Positions 6,865 through 10,598 of a stretch of 10,598 nt of DNA are shown here, piece by piece. The notes under the pieces were generated by a model. It was not told the DNA's origin, ran no database searches, and saw nothing but the letters and a program-made list of their open reading frames with translations. The DNA is from Acidobacteriota bacterium. GTDB taxonomy: Bacteria > Acidobacteriota > UBA6911. The DNA lies in contig JAFNAH010000012.1 of the NCBI GenBank assembly GCA_017860075.1, positions 1 through 10,598 on the forward strand, in the 5' to 3' direction. The position numbers and the translations under genes were made by a program. The first letter of the stretch is position 1. Each line of letters begins with the position of its first letter.

Positions 6865-6906
6865 GGTGCCGGGATCGGAATCGGGGTTGGGGTCGGCGCC
6901 GGCATT
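6865..6906. repeat. Degenerate hexanucleotide array, seven units
   Basis: On the + strand seven consecutive six-base units all begin with GG: GGTGCC, GGGATC, GGAATC, GGGGTT, GGGGTC, GGCGCC, GGCATT. The array sits in the 175-base gap between the metallo-hydrolase stop and the dnaC-like start. Read on the + strand it would encode Gly-aliphatic dipeptides, a typical spurious ORF. No promoter stands out in this gap on the - strand. Confidence 0.5.
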
Positions 6907-6994
6907 CGAAATCGTGATCCGTTGCGCAGCCCGGGTCTGCTCCCTGTCAGGCAGAAGCCACTCTTCATGGGTCGGATCGATCACATACGCCGCT

Positions 6995-8041
6995 TTACGG
7001 CTTCGCCTTCTTCTGATCCGCCGGCTTTTCCGCCGCGGCTTCCGCCAGCTTCAGAGACTTCAATTCAGCGTACATGCGCTGGACGTTCGCCGGGAAGAAC
7101 TCCTGGAACCGGTAGCCTGAGTACCGGCCCGGAAGGGTCACTTCCGCAAGCACCTGCTCAAGCGCATCCCCGCGCGTGACGGCGGGTTCAACCATGCCGC
7201 GCAACTCCCGGAGGTAGCCCAGGAAATCCTCAACGTCACGCCTTGTTCCCACGGGCCCGTGACCCGGCACAAATCTGTCCGCATCGACCTTGAGCAGGTG
7301 TTCCAGCGTCTTGATCCATTCGAGCAGGCTGGCGTCCTGGGAATTCGGGAGCGCCCGATTGAAGAAAAGATCGCCCGCAAATACGATCTTGTCACCGGGC
7401 AGAAGAAGCACGATATCGCCGTCCGTATGCCCGCTTCCGATCCAGCGCAAGGGCACCTCCCGCCCTCCGTCCATGATGCTCATCGTTTCATCGAACGTGA
7501 TATAGGGAGCGAAGATCTTGAGCCTGGTCGCGCGTGCCAGCAGTTGCTGCCGTGCCGCAATCTGCGTCCTGATTGATTCTTTCCTGCCGGCATCCTTCTC
7601 CCTGAGGAGCTCCTTCTGAAGTTTCTCAACTTGAGCGCCGGCTACCGCCACCGTTCGGTTGAATGCCGGCAGGTCTCTCTGAAGAATGTCCCTTCGCGTG
7701 TTGTAGCTGCAGATGCTGTAGGGCACGCCCTGGAATGCCTGGTTTCCGTGGGTGTGGTCAGGGTGGAAGTGGCTGTTGACGAGATAGAGGACCGGCTTCA
7801 TCGTCACCGATTCAATCGCTTTGCGGAGCTGCTGGCCCGCCTCCGGCGTGAAGTGGGTATCGAAGACCAGCACACCGTGTTCGAGCACCAGGACGCCGGA
7901 ATTGCCGACGGCGTTGCTGTCGGGCTCCACGATGCGTACATATACTCCGTCCGCCAGCTTTGTCAGGTCGTCCTCGGCCCCGGCCGCCGCAGCCGACGCC
8001 AGCCAGGAAGCCAGAACGAATACGCTGAGCACAAATCTCAT
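6995..8041 (-). CDS. Secreted metallo-beta-lactamase-fold hydrolase
   Basis: From the ATG at 8041 the protein has 348 residues: a Sec signal peptide of about 20 residues ending in an Ala run, then an MBL domain. The metal ligands are all visible: HFHPDH (His91, His93, Asp95, His96), His205 in SGHTDGD, Asp224 in FAGDLFF and His261 in PGHGPVG. An Asp in the bridging position is the glyoxalase II-like pattern rather than the Cys of B1 beta-lactamases, so antibiotic hydrolysis is not implied. A charged helical insert (about 120-172) interrupts the domain after the first ligand cluster, and the C-terminus is Lys/Ala-rich. An in-frame ATG at 8134 would place 31 polar residues before the signal peptide; AGGTGA four bases before 8041 supports the shorter form. 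It follows htrA by 174 bases on the same strand. The substrate is unknown; a binuclear zinc periplasmic hydrolase is inferred. Confidence 0.86.
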   Translation of the reverse strand: MRFVLSVFVLASWLASAAAAGAEDDLTKLADGVYVRIVEPDSNAVGNSGVLVLEHGVLVFDTHFTPEAGQQLRKAIESVTMKPVLYLVNSHFHPDHTHGNQAFQGVPYSICSYNTRRDILQRDLPAFNRTVAVAGAQVEKLQKELLREKDAGRKESIRTQIAARQQLLARATRLKIFAPYITFDETMSIMDGGREVPLRWIGSGHTDGDIVLLLPGDKIVFAGDLFFNRALPNSQDASLLEWIKTLEHLLKVDADRFVPGHGPVGTRRDVEDFLGYLRELRGMVEPAVTRGDALEQVLAEVTLPGRYSGYRFQEFFPANVQRMYAELKSLKLAEAAAEKPADQKKAKP

Positions 8042-8045
8042 TCCC

Positions 8046-8051
8046 TCACCT
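8046..8051 (-). promoter_or_regulatory. Ribosome binding site that selects the hydrolase start
   Basis: On the - strand AGGTGA is followed by GGGA and then the ATG at 8041. Together with the signal peptide that begins exactly there, it argues against the longer in-frame start at 8134. Confidence 0.65.
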
Positions 8052-8179
8052 GCCGAACTCGATGCTCGCGGCGCCCGACCGGACTCGCTCCTTCGATACC
8101 CGCCACCGACAGGAAGCATCCGTGTCGTCTTCATGTTCAGGAAGGCACTGATTGCGCCGATGGACTACCGCAGCGTTTT

Positions 8180-8197
8180 ACGGTCCCCGGAGACCGT
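8180..8197 (-). repeat. Inverted repeat downstream of htrA
   Basis: ACGGTC (8180-8185) and GACCGT (8192-8197) form a perfect six-pair stem around a six-base loop, 18 bases past the htrA stop codon. On the - strand it is followed by AAAA, not T, so it is not a canonical intrinsic terminator. It might be a weak terminator or an mRNA-end structure. Confidence 0.35.
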
Positions 8198-8215
8198 CAC
8201 CGGGTCGAGCGCGCC

Positions 8216-9409
8216 CTAGAAGCGCCAGCCTCGGGAGGACGGTTGCTCCAGGAGGAGAACCGCCTTCTGCATCTTCGTCCTGCCCCGATAGAAGGTGACC
8301 TGCACGGTCTGGCCCGGCCGGTACTTCTCCAACACCAGCCGGAGCTCATCCATCGAATTGACCGCCTTGCCGTCGATCTGGGTGATGATGTCGCCGCCGA
8401 TGAGGATCCGCTCATTGTAAAGAATGAGCATCTGGTCAGCGCCGCGCAGCCCTGCCTTATCGGCCGACCCTCCAGTCAGGACCTTCGCGATCAGGATACC
8501 CTGGTTCACCGGAAGGCCGAGAGCCGACGCCAGCTCGTCCGTGATCGAGTACCCGTCGATGCCCAACGACGGTCGGATGACCCTGCCTTCCCTGATCAGG
8601 TCGCTCACCACTCGCCGGACGGTACTCGACGGGACTGCGAAGCCTATGCCGAGATTTCCCTTGCCTATAATCGATGTATTGATGCCGATCATCTCGCCGG
8701 CGGTGTTAAGCAGCGGGCCCCCGGAGTTGCCCGGATTTATGGCAGCGTCGGTTTGAATCACGTCCTCGATCAATCCGCCGTCTTCCGTGCGTATCCGTCG
8801 GCCGACTGAACTGACCACACCCACCGTAAGCGTGTTCTGGAGCCGGAACGGGTTCCCTATCGCCAGCACTTTCTGCCCGACCTTCAGCAGGGTCGAATCG
8901 CCGATCGGGACCGGATGCAGCCGGCTCGCCGGGGCCTCAACGAGGCGGATGACCGCCAGATCGTTCGCCCTGTCGATTCCCACGAGGCGCGCCCGGTAAT
9001 TCGACTGATCGGGCAGCGTGACCTCGAGGCTCTGCGCGTCCTCGATGACGTGGTAGTTGGTGACTATATTGCCTTCCTTGTCGAGGATGACCCCGCTCCC
9101 GGTTCCCTCTTCTGCAACAGGCGCCCAGAAAAAGGGATACTCCACCACCGTCGTGGTTATGTTGACCACGCCGGGACTCACACCATTGTAGACGCGGATG
9201 TTGACTTCTTCTTCAGGACTGAGAGGAGGCTGGGATACCGGAGCCGACGCTATCGCCGATTGCGGCCTGCGCCCCGGGGCGATGCCGTCTCCCCGGAATC
9301 CCAGATCCCATCGGATCAGCAGCACGGTAGCGGCACTCGACAGGAGCGCCGTGACCAGGATCGGCCGGATCCAGCGCCGCCTGCCGTGATTCGTGTCGCC
9401 GGCCATCAT
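8216..9409 (-). CDS. Membrane-anchored HtrA/DegP-type serine protease, one PDZ domain
   Basis: HtrA proteases degrade or sense misfolded envelope proteins. The 397 residues start with a basic stretch and a single hydrophobic segment (about 15-33) that could be an uncleaved anchor placing the rest in the periplasm. A Pro/Ala/Ser-rich linker (about 40-64) precedes the trypsin-like domain. The triad is complete: His120 in TNYHVIED, Asp150 in DRANDLAVI and Ser229 in NPGNSGGP. One PDZ domain follows (about 280-388), with GILIAKVLTGGSADKAGLRG and GGDIITQIDGKAV. A single PDZ and an N-terminal anchor resemble DegS more than DegP, but DegS function cannot be claimed and no rpoE or anti-sigma gene is in view. 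Two adjacent ATG codons are possible starts and no strong ribosome binding site is seen. The start is 21 bases after the stop of the solute-binding protein, suggesting one transcript. Confidence 0.93.
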   Translation of the reverse strand: MMAGDTNHGRRRWIRPILVTALLSSAATVLLIRWDLGFRGDGIAPGRRPQSAIASAPVSQPPLSPEEEVNIRVYNGVSPGVVNITTTVVEYPFFWAPVAEEGTGSGVILDKEGNIVTNYHVIEDAQSLEVTLPDQSNYRARLVGIDRANDLAVIRLVEAPASRLHPVPIGDSTLLKVGQKVLAIGNPFRLQNTLTVGVVSSVGRRIRTEDGGLIEDVIQTDAAINPGNSGGPLLNTAGEMIGINTSIIGKGNLGIGFAVPSSTVRRVVSDLIREGRVIRPSLGIDGYSITDELASALGLPVNQGILIAKVLTGGSADKAGLRGADQMLILYNERILIGGDIITQIDGKAVNSMDELRLVLEKYRPGQTVQVTFYRGRTKMQKAVLLLEQPSSRGWRF

Positions 9410-9430
9410 GACAAGGCCATCCGTGCCACC

Positions 9431-10561
9431 CTATTTCTGCGTGATCGTGATGCCCGCCCCGATGCTCATGTCGAACGTGATCTGGCGGGCCGAAATCTTC
9501 GGCACGTTCACCGTCGTGTTGAGCCTGAAAATCGACATGGAGAGGCGGTACTCCCCGGGTGGGACCGCTGACAGCCTGCAGCTTCCTCGGTTGCCGCTGG
9601 TCAGGATCGGCGTCGATTGGTACGACTGGGCACCTGCCAGAACGATCTGGAATCCGTCGAGGCGGTCCATGTTGAAGGAGCCGCCGGTCTTGATGAAATT
9701 GAACACGACGTCTTTCGGGGCATCCTTCAGAGCTTCATCGCGCTGCATCTGCTCGCGCTGCTTGCCCACATCTTCGATTACGTTCTGGAACCACTTCTTC
9801 CGCAGCGCTTCGATCTCACCGGACTTCTTCAGGCGCTCGACGGTCTTGTTGACCGAGGCCAGGAGATCCACATCCGACTTCCTCACAACGACGCCGTACT
9901 GCTCCTCGGTCAGATGGGTGCCCAGCGTAACCAGGTTGTTGAAACTCTTGTAGATGCTGTAGGTCAGAATCGGCTCATCGCCGACAACCGCGTCGATCTC
10001 CGTCCTGTTCAGGGCACCCAGGGCATCGTCCAGGGTGGGATACTTGGTCAACGTTATACCGGTTGCGACCTTCTGGGTTTCCATGAATGTCGCACCAGTA
10101 GTCCCGGACTGAACCCCGACCTTCTTGCGCGCCAGGCTGGCAAGGTCTCTGATGTCCCCCTTGTCGCGCCTCTTGGCGATCGTGTTGCCGCTGTTGAAGT
10201 AGGGTTCCGAGAAGGCGAACTCCTTCTTCCGTTCCGGCGTGATCGAGATCGCCGAGATTATGAGTTCGGCCTCCCCGTTCTTCAGGATATCGAAGATTCG
10301 CTCGAAGGGGATCTTCACCCACTTCACCTCGAATCCGAGATCCTTGCCGACTTCGGTGCCGACGTCGACGTCGAATCCCTGCACGCCTGTGCCGGCGCCA
10401 AATTCGAAAGGCAGGTTCACGGCATCCGTCGCGATGCGCACCATCTTGTTCTTCTTCATCGCCGCAGCCGCATCGGGACCTTCCTTAGCACCGCCGCACC
10501 CAGCCACGAATGCAGCCGAACTCAGGAGCCATATTGCGAGTACACATCTTGGGATCCGCAA
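9431..10561 (-). CDS. Amino-acid-type solute-binding lipoprotein with C-terminal beta-rich extension
   Basis: A signal peptide leads to a good lipobox, VAGC, with Cys22 as the lipidation site. Residues about 40-260 form a family 3 periplasmic binding domain (ABC importer type): TDAVNLPFEF, FDVDVGTEVGKDLGFEV, ISAISITPERKKEFAFSEPYF, SGTTGATF and IDAVVGDEPIL. Arg111 (in TPER), the SGTTG loop and Asp195 match positions that hold the carboxylate and amino group of amino acid ligands in this family, so a polar amino acid is the likely ligand. A charged linker (about 262-283) leads to about 90 further residues not found in ordinary members, predicted beta-rich (e.g. CRLSAVPPGEYRLSMSIFR). The start is TTG; GGAGGAGG lies six bases upstream, and the next Met (residue 35) would lose the signal peptide. 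No permease or ATPase gene is in the window, and the gene downstream is htrA. Confidence 0.88.
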   Translation of the reverse strand: MRIPRCVLAIWLLSSAAFVAGCGGAKEGPDAAAAMKKNKMVRIATDAVNLPFEFGAGTGVQGFDVDVGTEVGKDLGFEVKWVKIPFERIFDILKNGEAELIISAISITPERKKEFAFSEPYFNSGNTIAKRRDKGDIRDLASLARKKVGVQSGTTGATFMETQKVATGITLTKYPTLDDALGALNRTEIDAVVGDEPILTYSIYKSFNNLVTLGTHLTEEQYGVVVRKSDVDLLASVNKTVERLKKSGEIEALRKKWFQNVIEDVGKQREQMQRDEALKDAPKDVVFNFIKTGGSFNMDRLDGFQIVLAGAQSYQSTPILTSGNRGSCRLSAVPPGEYRLSMSIFRLNTTVNVPKISARQITFDMSIGAGITITQK

Positions 10562-10567
10562 GGGAGT

Positions 10568-10575
10568 CCTCCTCC
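10568..10575 (-). promoter_or_regulatory. Ribosome binding site supporting a TTG start
   Basis: On the - strand GGAGGAGG is followed by ACTCCC and then TTG at 10561. The strong match and ideal spacing justify the rare start codon for the solute-binding lipoprotein. Confidence 0.7.
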
Positions 10576-10598
10576 GGTCGTCAGAGAGAAATATTTGA

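Noticed and set aside
6890..6925. A tRNA T-arm-like ATTCGAAAT motif
   Set aside because: The flanking bases do not form a T-stem, and no acceptor or anticodon arms could be found at the right distances on either strand.
6850..7179. A + strand frame encoding Gly-Ile/Gly-Val dipeptide repeats
   Set aside because: It is the translation of the degenerate hexanucleotide repeat and then runs antisense into the end of the hydrolase gene; no credible ribosome binding site was seen.
6995..8041. Metallo-beta-lactamase antibiotic resistance gene
   Set aside because: The bridging ligand is Asp (FAGD) rather than the Cys of B1 enzymes, and overall motifs fit a general MBL-fold hydrolase; resistance cannot be claimed.
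8042..8134. N-terminal extension of the hydrolase from the ATG at 8134
   Set aside because: It would put 31 polar residues ahead of a textbook signal peptide whose Met has its own strong ribosome binding site.
8180..8197. Intrinsic terminator after htrA
   Set aside because: The stem is good but is followed by AAAA on the transcribed strand; it was kept only as an inverted repeat.

Overview
The window is GC-rich, densely coded bacterial chromosome from a Gram-negative (outer-membrane) organism. It carries the distal part of a Tol-Pal cluster, two lipoproteins and several Sec-exported proteins. The Pal protein has an extra Ig-like domain between its lipid anchor and its OmpA-like domain, an arrangement I associate from memory with Acidobacteriota. 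That phylum is the best guess, but no rRNA or marker gene here settles it. I see no tRNA, rRNA, CRISPR array, insertion sequence, integrase or phage gene.

Left block, + strand (1-4198): the C-terminal end of a TolA/TonB-type protein (cut by the window edge), tolB, pal, cpoB (ybgF) and ssb. The first four are the conserved tolA-tolB-pal-cpoB order of the trans-envelope Tol-Pal machine, which works in outer-membrane constriction at division and in envelope integrity; tolQ and tolR would lie to the left. A stem-loop with a T-run after pal, followed by a sigma70-like promoter, suggests cpoB (and perhaps ssb) can be transcribed separately. Two gene starts in this block were moved downstream to fit signal peptides and ribosome binding sites.

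Middle block, - strand (6819 down to 4173): a DnaC/IstB-type AAA+ ATPase with an N-terminal zinc knuckle, a MoxR-type AAA+ ATPase and a soluble DUF58 (VWA-like) protein. They are separated by only 4 and 6 bases and look like one operon. Its 3' end overlaps the end of ssb by 26 bases, tail to tail.

Right block, - strand (10561 down to 6995): an amino-acid-type solute-binding lipoprotein with an unusual C-terminal beta-rich extension, a membrane-anchored HtrA/DegP-type protease with one PDZ domain, and a secreted metallo-beta-lactamase-fold hydrolase. The first two are 21 bases apart and probably co-transcribed. A degenerate hexanucleotide repeat lies in the gap between the hydrolase and the dnaC-like gene.

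Most of the window is well-conserved housekeeping and envelope biology. I do not see a convincing new defence or mobile system. The points most worth a second look are the extended solute-binding protein, the DnaC-like/MoxR/DUF58 operon, the ssb/DUF58 overlap, the pal start and lipobox, and the hexanucleotide array.
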